A stretch of 63,205 nucleotides of DNA from Gammaproteobacteria bacterium (GTDB lineage Bacteria > Pseudomonadota > Gammaproteobacteria > Arenicellales > Poriferihabitantaceae), in NCBI GenBank assembly GCA_024644945.1, contig JAHEGU010000014.1, forward strand, positions 1 to 63,205, read 5' to 3'. How positions within the stretch are numbered: the stretch's first letter is position 1; the number at the start of each line of letters is the position of its first letter. The translations under genes and the position numbers were made by a program. Positions 45,355-55,108 of this stretch are shown here, piece after piece. The notes under the pieces are model-generated. The model made no database searches, was not told the origin of the DNA, and saw nothing but the letters and a program-made list of their open reading frames with translations.

Positions 45355-48300
45355 TTAACTGAGACTACGTGTGTGGTCCAATAGCTGTTCTGCCATTTCT
45401 CGAATTGTTGGATCTTCGAAAAGAGTCATAAGTGGCAGATCAATATTAAACGTGTCGCGCACTCGGTTAATAATTTTTACCGCTAACAAAGAATGGCCGC
45501 CTAGTTCAAAGAACGTGGCGTTCATGCTTGAAATATCGGTATTGAGTACCTGTGCCCAAATTGCGGCCAATTTCTTTTCGGTGTCGTTTGATGCTTCATT
45601 GTCTACTTTTATCTGACGCAGGGTTATCTCAGGACGAGGAAGCGCATCTGCATCGACTTTGCCATTGGAGGTCAGTGGAATCCGTGGGATTAGCGTTATT
45701 GAGCTTGGCACATAACTGGGAGGCAGCTGTTCCTGCAAATATCTTCTAATTTCTTCTGTAGTGACCCCTTCATCGGCAACCGCATAAGCTGCAAGAAAAA
45801 GATCCTGGTCATGATCGAGAAGTGGTACTACCGTGTTGTTGTGAATGCCATCAAGTTCTGAAATCAGGTTTGAAATCATTTCAAGCGCAATTCGAACTCC
45901 ACGCACTTTGACCTGATTATCTTTCCGCCCACCGATCGCCACTTTACCGTCTGGAAGATACCATCCTATATCACCTGTGCGGTATAGAATATCTCGATCT
46001 TCATTTGTAAACGGGTTTGTAAAAAATGACGCATTGCTTGCATTAAGATATCCAAGCGTTCTGAAAGGTGTGCGTATGACAATTTCACCAGGTTCAAATA
46101 AACCGCATAGATGGTTCGATTGGTTAAATACCAGAAGCTGGCAATCGGGTAGTGGAACGCCAATAGACTGCAAGCCCGGTGTTGGTGTATCCGTGATACG
46201 CAGAAAACTCTTGGTGAGCGTCGTTTCGGTTGGGCCGTAGAGATTTACTATTTCTACAGACGATCCCACCAGAGCTCGGAAATCATCGATCAGGTTGGAG
46301 GAAAGCGGTTCGCCTGCAAGGAATACAGTTCTCAAAGTGTCCTGTGGGTGTTTTATCTTTGCTGTCTCGCTGAGCCAGAACTTAAGTAAAGAGGGCACCA
46401 TGTGGAAGCGCGTAATTCTCTCACCCTGCAGCCAATTTAGAAGATCAAGCTTAAAGTCATTGCCGGTGGAGATCACCAGAGTACTGCCACTTGCTAAAGG
46501 AAGAAATACATCCCGAAGCAGCATATCGAATGAAAGCCTGGTGGTCTGGGCGAATCTGTCCCCAGGTGAGATCTCGAATTCACCTCTCTGCCAGGCAAGA
46601 AAATGACTGAGTCCACCGTGTGTGCCAAGAATTCCCTTCGGTTCTCCGGTCGTGCCCGAGGTGAAGAAAATGTATGCGGGATCTTTACTCGAAATATCCG
46701 GAAGGGATCGGTTCGGTAAGGGAAGGACCGCAAACTCAGCGTCGATATCAATTAACAGCTTTGCTTTGGCGATCTCGATCATCCGGTCTCTGCGAGCCGG
46801 AGGAAAGTCATGAGGTATTGTGAGGAGAATACCGCCGGCAAGCCACACCCCAAGCATAGATGCAAACAGCTGGTTGCGTGGCTGCCCTGTGATGGCGACT
46901 ACTTCTCCTTTCTCAATATCACTATTAAGAACGAATTGTGCAACCTGGTGAGCGCGATCGGAGAACTCCTGATATGACCAGACCGCCGCGTCATCTTGGA
47001 TAGCAGGGGCCTCAGGTGTGCGGCAGACCCAATCATGGATCAGACTCGGTGTAGGCGGATGATCCACCCACTGAAGTGATGCAGCCGGATCGGGCAACAG
47101 TGCCCGCGCGCTGGGCGTAACCAGTGTCAGTTCATCAACGACTGTATCAGGATTGGCAAGTATCTGATCGAGCAGGTGAGTGTATTGGCCAGCTATTTGC
47201 TCGATTCTCACCTGATCAAACAGATCTGTACTGTAAGCCCATGATAGATAGTTCGTCTGTGCTGTGCGACGGATATAAAGCTCGATATCGAATTTAGCTT
47301 CAGGTTTGAAATAGGGGTAATCTTTCACCTCTAATCCGCTTAGTTTAAGGGTTTGGGTATCCTTCGGGACCATATTAATCATGACCTGAAAAAATGGCTG
47401 ACGACTCTGATCTCGTTCAGGTTGAAGTTTTTCTATTATCTTTTCGAGGGGGATCTCAACAGCGTTGTATGCATTTAACGCAGTGCCCTTGACAGTCTCA
47501 AGCAACGATCTGAAAGTGGCTCGCTCAGGCATTTGTATGCGCAGGGCTAGCGTATTAAGGAAAAGGCCCTGCATCTTCTCAGTTTCAATCCGGTTACGCC
47601 CCGTGATTGGGGTGCCGATCACAAAATCATCCTGGTCACTGAGTTTATGTAGAAGGGCATAAAAAGCGGTGAGCATTACCATAAATAATGATGCGACGTT
47701 TTCGGCTCCTAACCTTTGCAACTGCTGCAGTTTCTCTGGTGGATATTCATGATTGTAGAGTGCGCCATTAAAGGTTTGATTTCTCGGGCGCGGTCGATCT
47801 GCAGGAAGATCCAGGGCCGGAGCATTACGCAGATTTGATTCCCAGTAAGTCAGCTTTTCATGCATCTGCGGCTCAATAAGCTGTGCTCGCTGCTCGATAC
47901 TGTATTCCGAATAACTGAGCGTGAGCTCAGGCAGATCGGGCTGACGACCTTGGATCAAGGCGTCATAACAAACACCTAGTTCACTGAGCAGCAATTCGTA
48001 TGAGGTGCCATCAGTAATGATGTGATGTTGGGCAACTATGAGTACCGCTTCGTCAGGGCCAGTGTGAAGGAGATGAATGCGTGTAAGTGGATCCCTGTCA
48101 AGTTGATAATGCGTATTGGTTATTTTATTAATATACTGAAGCAACGCGTCAGGCCCAGTGCTTAGATCAGAGTATTCAATGGTCAGCTGCCTTTTTGGCT
48201 GTATGTTCTGATAGGGAGTGCCTCGCGGTGACGGAAACGTGGTGCGGAGTGCCTCGTGACGCGCGCATAGAATGTTGAAACATTCTTGTAAGACTTCCCG

Positions 48301-48429
48301 TTCGAGTGCTCCTTTGATCGAGAAAACTCTGGCTAGGTTGAAAGCCGTATTACCGGGATACAGCTGATCCAGCAGCCAGAAACGCTCCTGGGGATAAGAT
48401 AATGGGATCTGGAACTGGGTTTGCATCAT
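45355..48429 (-). CDS. nonribosomal peptide synthetase module, C-A-T
   Basis: A 1024-residue complete elongation module. Condensation domain (about 5-440) with LSYPQERFWLLDQL (C1) and the catalytic HHIITDG at 135-141. Adenylation domain (about 465-880) with FFTSGTTGEPKGI, LSFDMLLRDVFLPL (A4, Asp present, so an alpha-amino acid is expected), NLYGPTETT (A5), RTGDIGWYLPDG, and NGKVDADAL (A10). Carrier serine S980 in ELGGHSLLAV. A hand-made specificity code reads roughly D-M-R-H-F-A-L-L-T, for which I recall no substrate. The ATG overlaps the stop of the PhyH-Rieske gene (ATGA, 48426-48429). No epimerase or thioesterase follows. Confidence 0.93.
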   Translation of the reverse strand: MMQTQFQIPLSYPQERFWLLDQLYPGNTAFNLARVFSIKGALEREVLQECFNILCARHEALRTTFPSPRGTPYQNIQPKRQLTIEYSDLSTGPDALLQYINKITNTHYQLDRDPLTRIHLLHTGPDEAVLIVAQHHIITDGTSYELLLSELGVCYDALIQGRQPDLPELTLSYSEYSIEQRAQLIEPQMHEKLTYWESNLRNAPALDLPADRPRPRNQTFNGALYNHEYPPEKLQQLQRLGAENVASLFMVMLTAFYALLHKLSDQDDFVIGTPITGRNRIETEKMQGLFLNTLALRIQMPERATFRSLLETVKGTALNAYNAVEIPLEKIIEKLQPERDQSRQPFFQVMINMVPKDTQTLKLSGLEVKDYPYFKPEAKFDIELYIRRTAQTNYLSWAYSTDLFDQVRIEQIAGQYTHLLDQILANPDTVVDELTLVTPSARALLPDPAASLQWVDHPPTPSLIHDWVCRTPEAPAIQDDAAVWSYQEFSDRAHQVAQFVLNSDIEKGEVVAITGQPRNQLFASMLGVWLAGGILLTIPHDFPPARRDRMIEIAKAKLLIDIDAEFAVLPLPNRSLPDISSKDPAYIFFTSGTTGEPKGILGTHGGLSHFLAWQRGEFEISPGDRFAQTTRLSFDMLLRDVFLPLASGSTLVISTGNDFKLDLLNWLQGERITRFHMVPSLLKFWLSETAKIKHPQDTLRTVFLAGEPLSSNLIDDFRALVGSSVEIVNLYGPTETTLTKSFLRITDTPTPGLQSIGVPLPDCQLLVFNQSNHLCGLFEPGEIVIRTPFRTLGYLNASNASFFTNPFTNEDRDILYRTGDIGWYLPDGKVAIGGRKDNQVKVRGVRIALEMISNLISELDGIHNNTVVPLLDHDQDLFLAAYAVADEGVTTEEIRRYLQEQLPPSYVPSSITLIPRIPLTSNGKVDADALPRPEITLRQIKVDNEASNDTEKKLAAIWAQVLNTDISSMNATFFELGGHSLLAVKIINRVRDTFNIDLPLMTLFEDPTIREMAEQLLDHTRSLS

Positions 48430-49697
48430 TTGTCGTTTATCGTGCCAGAAATTATCTTCAGCTTCTTAAGTGACTGGCATGGGCTAGAACCCGTTTCAAG
48501 GTCAATGGGGAGATTGTGCCAAGGGCACACGATTTTACCGTTACGAATTGTGCCAAGTGAGAGGTCAGCGCCATTATGCGGACAATATCTCGAAAACGTT
48601 CTGACCTGATTATTCTCCGTGCGGGCGACACAGACCGCTCTTGAGACTGGTTTAATTTCCCCTCTCAGGACATCGTGACCTTCGATTCGTGTCATATTAT
48701 TTGAAGCACTGTCATCTGGATTGTTAATGGCGTATGTGTCCGGCCGTGCCCTTCGTCTGATCTCGAAACCAGCGAGCGCTACCAGCTTTTTGATGATTCG
48801 TTTTACATGGCGCTTGATCGGATAAACAGTATGGAACCTGATGTAACTCAAGGCGATATTTTGCGGGACGCCAGCAAATTTATCCAACGACCCACCGGCT
48901 AATGCAGAGTGCGCGTAGCGGTGAAAATGGCCGTACTGATAATTTGGTTTCTCAAAAGCTAATCGAAAGCTGATGACGTGGCGTGTACAGTCGGTGCTGT
49001 TGATCTCCGAGCTATGCAGATGATCTCCGTTAAATAGTAGAACGTCCCCAGGATTCATATTAAATATCACGCCTGCGCCGGGATTTTCCTCCTTGCTGAG
49101 GTACATACCTGTCCTTCTGAGATTTCTTCTATAAGCTTCGGGAAAAATAATCAGACTGTTGCCAGATTTGACCTCCCCAGCCGCAATCCAGACATTGATA
49201 GCATTGCTTGGGTGATTCACCCAGCTGTCACGATGTGGGCTGTGAGGAGTGATTTTACCAGGGCCAAATCGCTTGACATATGATTCATAAAGATTCGCTT
49301 GTTCGGAAATGCAGTCATATGGGAGATGAAAGCGAATGTTTGCTTTCCTCTCAAAATAGAACCTATTGGACTGCATCATAACCTCATCAACAAGAATTTT
49401 GAGAAAGTTAAAGCATCGCCTTGCGGCAATCTCATAGATGACTTCAGTCAGCTTTGGAATGTCGGCAGCAGCCAACACTTTGTGTATTTTTTCGATACCG
49501 ACGTCACGAATATGCTGAGAAGTGGTACTACCGAAAAGGTCAGAAATACCGGCATAAGTCATTCCCACGAGCTCATCGAATTGATCAATTTCCTGAAGAC
49601 AATTTCTGATTACAAATATCTCTCCCTTTTGAATTCTCTCAGGCAAGTCAGCGAATGGTCGATCATTCGCCTGCAATTCAACTATCTGTGGTGACAT
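48426..49697 (-). CDS. PhyH-type Fe/2-oxoglutarate oxygenase fused to a Rieske [2Fe-2S] domain
   Basis: A 423-residue two-domain protein. Residues about 1-300 resemble the PhyH family: H155 and D157 (PHSPHRDSWV), distal His in GDHLHSSE (H226 or H228), then CTRHVISFRLAF with a likely 2-oxoglutarate-binding Arg. Residues about 345-423 form a Rieske domain with C372-P-H374 and C391-P-W-H394 (YCPHNGADLS ... CPWHN). A 2-oxoglutarate oxygenase needs no external electron donor in principle, so the fused Rieske domain is unexpected. It is coupled by a 4-base overlap to the downstream C-A-T synthetase and so probably tailors the product or a carrier-bound intermediate. It lacks the catalytic domain of ring-hydroxylating Rieske oxygenases. 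Confidence 0.87.
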   Translation of the reverse strand: MSPQIVELQANDRPFADLPERIQKGEIFVIRNCLQEIDQFDELVGMTYAGISDLFGSTTSQHIRDVGIEKIHKVLAAADIPKLTEVIYEIAARRCFNFLKILVDEVMMQSNRFYFERKANIRFHLPYDCISEQANLYESYVKRFGPGKITPHSPHRDSWVNHPSNAINVWIAAGEVKSGNSLIIFPEAYRRNLRRTGMYLSKEENPGAGVIFNMNPGDVLLFNGDHLHSSEINSTDCTRHVISFRLAFEKPNYQYGHFHRYAHSALAGGSLDKFAGVPQNIALSYIRFHTVYPIKRHVKRIIKKLVALAGFEIRRRARPDTYAINNPDDSASNNMTRIEGHDVLRGEIKPVSRAVCVARTENNQVRTFSRYCPHNGADLSLGTIRNGKIVCPWHNLPIDLETGSSPCQSLKKLKIISGTINDK

Positions 49698-50108
49698 TTA
49701 CGAATAAAAACCAATGGTTGCAATTAAGTTGTTTCAACGGGTTACAAGAAGAGGAGCTGATTGAAAGAATAACGAATAATACGATTAAATCACCTGTGTT
49801 GAATCGAAATATGCTTGATAACTTTATCTGTAATCTTGTTGTTACGCCTGTTTGAAAACCACGGACAGGCTGTGTGGCAGTATATACAGGTCCTCGTCTT
49901 GGAATATCGGCTCTCTCGTCAGTTTGATTCCAGGTTTTCTAAAAGCAATCATATCTACTTTCGAAATCGCAGCCTGATATTCATAAATATGGAATAATTA
50001 TTTCCACCTGCTTCACCATCATTTCTCGTATCATTATAAATCTTGGATGCTTACAGCTGACGCTTAAGAAATGAGTGTTTATCACTTAGCTTGCCGTAAA
50101 TGGGATAG
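49698..50108. promoter_or_regulatory. divergent promoter region of the synthetase locus
   Basis: This 411-base non-coding stretch separates the minus-strand PhyH-Rieske operon from the plus-strand C-A-KR-T gene, so promoters for both should lie here. It is A+T-rich (for example around 49980-50035). No pair of -35/-10 boxes is convincing by eye, and no regulator gene is near. Short frames in it run into the antisense of the flanking gene and look like chance. Confidence 0.55.
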
Positions 50109-53100
50109 GTGCGAACACCAATCCCTCAAAATCAGGGCTGCTGGAACGTACCCCAGGCTGATGTTTTGAGTTCACGGCTTCCAGTCACTCCAATGCAGGC
50201 CGGTATGCTGATAGTCAGCAGCGATGCCCCTGCTTCGGGGGCCTATGTATCCCAGCTCGTTGGGGGGTTCAGTGAAAGGCTGGATGTCGAGCGGTTTACC
50301 CGGTCATGGACAAAGCTTGCTTATAGATACGAAATCCTTCGTACACATTTTGATTTCGATCCCGGATTGGGCTGGGTTCAGTACATTGCAAAAGATCCGT
50401 CAATACGAATTCAGGTAGAGGACTGGCGCCAATATACTGCTACCCAGCGATCTCTGGGATTTGATAATTTTCTTCAGCGCGACAGGAAAAGTGGTTTCTC
50501 GTTGCGTCGAGAGATTCCTTACAGGATTAGATTGTTTCGTTACAAAGACGATTTTTATCAGATGGTCTGGACGTTCCACCATGTCTTACTTGATGGTCGC
50601 AGTCACACCCTGATTGTTAAGGATTTATTAGCGACCTACGATGCCACGTCGAGTCCAATTTTTGTGGACAAGGAATCATCGATTAGATACCCAGATTACC
50701 TTTATTGGCTGCAAAAACACGATATATCAGCATCCGAGGAATACTGGAAACAGTATTTGCTTGGGGCGGAAAAAATAAATATGGATTTAAAGGGACAGAC
50801 GCGCCGACGGATCTTTGCGAGCGACAGTAAGTTAGTTACCACCAAAATTGAATTGCCTGAGAGATTGACTGCGGATTTGTATAAGATAGCGGACCAATAC
50901 GACTTGACTGCAAACACACTGTCAGTTGCCGCATGGGCGTTAGTGGTTAACTGCTACACGGAAGGTGAAGAGGCCCTGCTAGGCGTTGTACGCTCTTGCA
51001 GGCATTCACTTCCTGAGCAACTGCAGTCAGTTTGTGGTCTGGTGATCAATACTGTCCCACTAAGGGTTGGAGTATCTGGGAACCAGAATATTTTAACGTG
51101 GCTTAGGCAAGTCCGCGCGAATTGGGTCGCGCTTCGGTCCCACGAATTAAGTCCGGTAAGCGACATACGTCGTTGGTGCGCTTGGCCAGTAGGGAAACCG
51201 ATGTTCTCTAGCATTCATGTCTATGATCATGAAGACGTGAATACACTTGTTTGTCCGGATTCCAGGGCACAAGAAAAACGTAGCTTTCGACTGATTGATG
51301 GTCGCACGGAGACAGCTCTATCCGTATCAACTAGTGGCGGATCCCAGTTTAGTGCGGTCATTCAGGCAGACGAAGAGTTATTTACACATGCTGAGATCGA
51401 TCAGCTTGGCAGTCGATATGCAGCCATCCTCGAGCAAATGATTGCGCACCCTGAGCGGAGACTCAGTTGCATCAGCCATTTGACCGCATGGGATCGTCAA
51501 CAGCTGAATGATTTTAATAAGCATGCCAGTATAACCGAGCGTTCGGAATCCATACTTGACCTGTTTCACCAACAGGTTCAATCCACACCAAGTCATACCG
51601 CAATAGCAGCAAACGACAATCGCCTTAGCTATCGGCAGCTTTATGAAGCCTCTAGTGCCTTAGCAGACGCGATAGCGAATTTAAAACAAAGTGGGCCTGT
51701 GGGTATTTTGATTGGTTCCGAACCTGATTTCGTAGTTGCCCTGTTTGCCACTCTGATAACGGGTGCAGGATTTGTGCCTCTTGATCCGGAGTATCCCAAT
51801 CAACGTCTCGGATTTATGCTGACAGATTGTGGATCAAGGACAATAGTCACGAATCAATCCGGCCGTGACCAAGCCGTTCATATAATGAGGAATTCAGGGA
51901 GTGCTGGCAAGATTTTAGCACTTAAAAATCTGCATCCCTTTGACTCTCAATCTTGCGAAACCATTTCCATAAATGGAGTTGAAAGTCATGTACCCGAGCA
52001 GTTTTTACCCATCGACGGATTGGTTTACATTGTTTACACCTCAGGAACCACCGGTCAGCCAAAAGGTGTGCCAATTACAAGTTCGAACCTGATGCCGTTA
52101 ATGCAGTGGCAGAAGAAACACTTTGAGCTTGGCCGCCACACCCGCACAGTGCAAACTCTTTCTGTGTCATTTGATTTTGGCTTGCAAGAGATATTTACCA
52201 CACTCTTATTCGGTGGTTCATTTTTCTGTCCCCCTTCCTCTGTGCTTATTGACCCTGAGAGATATGTTGAGTTCATTGAGTGCAACAGCATCAACATGGT
52301 TTACGCCACCCCTTCATTTATGGAGGCAATTTTAACAATCAAACCGAAATTGGATTCTTTGAGGATTGTGTTGCTGGGCGGGGAGCGGCTCGGTTGGGAT
52401 TTGATCGACAAATTACGGCAAAGTGTGCCCCCGGATTGCGTGATTTTCAATGGATACGGTCCAACGGAGGCAACAATGAATTGTGCAATGTATAAAATCC
52501 GGCAAACAAATGAAATAATAAATCGTATTAGCGCTAGCGTACCGATAGGTCGCCCCACGGGTCTGTCAAGTTTGTATGTACTGGACGACCGTATACGACA
52601 AGCACCTATTGGCGTGCCTGGTGAGCTCTACATCGGCGGTCCAGGTGTTGCGGGTGGTTATTTTGATCGGCCCAATCTCACTCGGCAAAAGTTTGTTCCC
52701 GATAGCCTTACGGATCAGCCTGGCTCATATCTGTATCGGACCGGAGACAGAGTCGTACTGCATTCAGATAACAATCTAGAGTTCTTAGGGCGTTTTGATA
52801 ATCAGATTAAAGTACGTGGATATCGGGTGGAGCTAGAAGAAATTGAAACTACTCTATCCCAGCACCCTCAGGTCATTTCCACTGCCACAAAACTCAGAGA
52901 AATATCGAACGACCATCGGCAAATCGTGGCATTTGTGGTACCCAACAATAACTCTCTTCGTGCTGAGGAAATCGTGAAATTTGCCCGTGAACGGTTACCC
53001 CACTTCATGGTGCCAGCAAGAATCTGGTTGATAGATTCTCTTCCGCTCACAAAGACCGGTAAAGTCGACCGTGATGCATTGCAAGCCCCTTCAGGTAGAG

Positions 53101-54893
53101 AAATCGCCCGCATCGATGGCGAAATTCATAGAGAGGGATTGGAGAGGAATCCACTTGAGGAATGGTTTTACTCTCCGATCTGGAGGCGTCTTCCGCAGAC
53201 GAAAGAACTGGAGAGTGATTGCGCAGAATCACACCAGGATTGCTGGTTGATCTTCAGCGATGGGTCCGAATTTTGCCGTGTTTTGGCTGCGAATCTTGAG
53301 GGCCTCCAAATGCGGAATATTCAAGTCTTACATTCAGAAACATATTCTGCCGAAGGTAACTATACCTACCGCTTAAACTCCGACCAAAGTGCTGATTATA
53401 AAAAACTGTTTGAGGAACTCGCAGCCACAGGTATAAATCCAACAAAAATAATCTCATTCTGGAGCCTGCTAGATCAAAGCGCTGGGATAACTGAAAGTGT
53501 CGATGACCGACTCAAAAGACTGCTATATCTTCTTCAAGCAATCGGAAAAAATCTTAGGTCGCACGATCTGCATTTGGGTATTGTTACTTCCAGTATGCAG
53601 AGTGTAACGGGCGAGGAAAGCCTGAATCCTCGTCTGGCGCTGCTTCTCGGTATGTGTAAATCGATACCCTATGAGCACCCAAACATTCGATGGGCAAGTA
53701 TTGATCTTGACCAACATGAGACGTCTTGCCCCAAAGTTGTGGAGCAATTGATAGCAGATCTCAACCAAAAGAGATCTGGAGAGGTCATCGCTTACCGGGG
53801 CGGGCTGCGCTATATCTTAGACTACCAGAACATCCCACTTTGCCAGAACGATGGTTCCAGGCTAATACTGAATGGAGGGGTCTGCCTTATAACAGGAGGT
53901 CTGGGGGCCATTGGCCTAGAGTTGGCCCAAGCTATGATGCAAAACGGATACAAAGTAGCTCTACTAGATACCCCTGCGGCGACTGCAACAATCGAAAAGA
54001 CGCCTAGCGTCAAGTTACAAAAGCTTTTTGATATGGGGGGGGAGATATTCACTATTGGTGCGAATATCTGTGATCAAGGCCAAGTTTCATTAGCTCTAGA
54101 TAAGATCCGAAAAAAGCTCGGAAAAATTGACGGCGTCATCCATGCTGCTGGAATCGTCCAACCTGAGATCATAAATAAGTTGACCGTGGATGCTATTGAG
54201 CGGGTTCTCGAGCCTAAGGTAAGGGGTACTGAAGTTCTGGCAACGGAGATTGTCTCAGATCAGCCAGACTTTGTTCTTCTATGTTCGTCAATTGATGCTA
54301 TACGCGGAAGTTTCAGTCAGTCCGCTTATTGTGCCGCCAATGCTTTTCAGGATGCCTTTGCAAGTCATATGAGACGAAGTGGTCAACACTATATGTCAAT
54401 CAATTGGGATGTGTGGCGGGAGGTGGGAATGGCCGCTCGAGTTGAAGTATCACCCGCGATGGAGGAATTTTGGCGCCACGAACTTAGTATGGGTATTACA
54501 TCCTTAGAAGGCCGGCAGATATTGAATAATATCCTCTGTCGAGAAGAATCTCAGATCATTGTCTCCACATTGGGACTGAAACCGCGTATCGGTAGATTCT
54601 TCCTTGACCTAGCAGAAGAGAAAATAAATTTTGAGAACGATTTGGGTGCAGATAATTTAGACCAATCGATCGAAAAGAAAATCCTCGCTGTCTTCGCCGA
54701 AGTTCTTGAGGATAGTTCTTTAGCTGGAGATGATGACTTTTTCCAGAATGGAGGAGATTCACTCTCTGCCATGCGCGTTATCGCCCGAATACGAGATACC
54801 TTTGATTTGAACTTGCCCATGAGTAGCGTGTTTGAAGCACCCACGGCAAATCAGCTTGCAGGGATACTGCGGGAAACAATGGAATTACCGTAA
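50109..54893 (+). CDS. nonribosomal peptide synthetase module with ketoreductase, C-A-KR-T
   Basis: A 1594-residue protein. Condensation domain (about 20-470) with HHVLLDG at 157-163. Adenylation domain (about 480-992) with VYTSGTTGQPKGV, VSFDFGLQEIF (A4, Asp present), FNGYGPTEATM (A5), YRTGDRV, NQIKVRGYRVELEEIE and KTGKVDRDAL (A10). Then a PKS-type ketoreductase (pseudo-KR about 1000-1250, catalytic part about 1255-1480) with LITGGLGAIGLE and the Ser-Tyr pair in SSIDAIRGSFSQSAYCAAN; the LDD motif of B-type KRs is absent. Carrier serine S1551 in NGGDSLSAM. No ketosynthase or thioesterase. C-A-KR-T modules such as those of cereulide and valinomycin load an alpha-keto acid and reduce it to an alpha-hydroxy acid, but those A domains usually lack the A4 Asp kept here. 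A hand code reads D-F-Q-Y-L-G-G-M-N. The start is GTG at 50109. Confidence 0.92.
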   Translation: MRTPIPQNQGCWNVPQADVLSSRLPVTPMQAGMLIVSSDAPASGAYVSQLVGGFSERLDVERFTRSWTKLAYRYEILRTHFDFDPGLGWVQYIAKDPSIRIQVEDWRQYTATQRSLGFDNFLQRDRKSGFSLRREIPYRIRLFRYKDDFYQMVWTFHHVLLDGRSHTLIVKDLLATYDATSSPIFVDKESSIRYPDYLYWLQKHDISASEEYWKQYLLGAEKINMDLKGQTRRRIFASDSKLVTTKIELPERLTADLYKIADQYDLTANTLSVAAWALVVNCYTEGEEALLGVVRSCRHSLPEQLQSVCGLVINTVPLRVGVSGNQNILTWLRQVRANWVALRSHELSPVSDIRRWCAWPVGKPMFSSIHVYDHEDVNTLVCPDSRAQEKRSFRLIDGRTETALSVSTSGGSQFSAVIQADEELFTHAEIDQLGSRYAAILEQMIAHPERRLSCISHLTAWDRQQLNDFNKHASITERSESILDLFHQQVQSTPSHTAIAANDNRLSYRQLYEASSALADAIANLKQSGPVGILIGSEPDFVVALFATLITGAGFVPLDPEYPNQRLGFMLTDCGSRTIVTNQSGRDQAVHIMRNSGSAGKILALKNLHPFDSQSCETISINGVESHVPEQFLPIDGLVYIVYTSGTTGQPKGVPITSSNLMPLMQWQKKHFELGRHTRTVQTLSVSFDFGLQEIFTTLLFGGSFFCPPSSVLIDPERYVEFIECNSINMVYATPSFMEAILTIKPKLDSLRIVLLGGERLGWDLIDKLRQSVPPDCVIFNGYGPTEATMNCAMYKIRQTNEIINRISASVPIGRPTGLSSLYVLDDRIRQAPIGVPGELYIGGPGVAGGYFDRPNLTRQKFVPDSLTDQPGSYLYRTGDRVVLHSDNNLEFLGRFDNQIKVRGYRVELEEIETTLSQHPQVISTATKLREISNDHRQIVAFVVPNNNSLRAEEIVKFARERLPHFMVPARIWLIDSLPLTKTGKVDRDALQAPSGREIARIDGEIHREGLERNPLEEWFYSPIWRRLPQTKELESDCAESHQDCWLIFSDGSEFCRVLAANLEGLQMRNIQVLHSETYSAEGNYTYRLNSDQSADYKKLFEELAATGINPTKIISFWSLLDQSAGITESVDDRLKRLLYLLQAIGKNLRSHDLHLGIVTSSMQSVTGEESLNPRLALLLGMCKSIPYEHPNIRWASIDLDQHETSCPKVVEQLIADLNQKRSGEVIAYRGGLRYILDYQNIPLCQNDGSRLILNGGVCLITGGLGAIGLELAQAMMQNGYKVALLDTPAATATIEKTPSVKLQKLFDMGGEIFTIGANICDQGQVSLALDKIRKKLGKIDGVIHAAGIVQPEIINKLTVDAIERVLEPKVRGTEVLATEIVSDQPDFVLLCSSIDAIRGSFSQSAYCAANAFQDAFASHMRRSGQHYMSINWDVWREVGMAARVEVSPAMEEFWRHELSMGITSLEGRQILNNILCREESQIIVSTLGLKPRIGRFFLDLAEEKINFENDLGADNLDQSIEKKILAVFAEVLEDSSLAGDDDFFQNGGDSLSAMRVIARIRDTFDLNLPMSSVFEAPTANQLAGILRETMELP

Positions 54894-55108
54894 TCTTATA
54901 CCTGGTTTTTGTTCAGCCCTTCTGGATATAAGCCTTAAACCTAGTAATTGTTAATGCCAAGCATTTAGAGCGGGATCATTTAAGGGTGGACTTTGATAGG
55001 AACTATAGTTATAGAGTAGATGGTCTGATCGTAATTTGCATCAGAAATACTATATAGGGAGTGTATTTGTTCATGCGACTTTCCATGTTCTAAATAATGA
55101 CAGAGTAG

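Noticed and set aside
49655..49855. 66-codon plus-strand frame in the divergent promoter region
   Set aside because: Its first part is antisense to the start of the PhyH-Rieske gene and it has no ribosome binding site or family resemblance.
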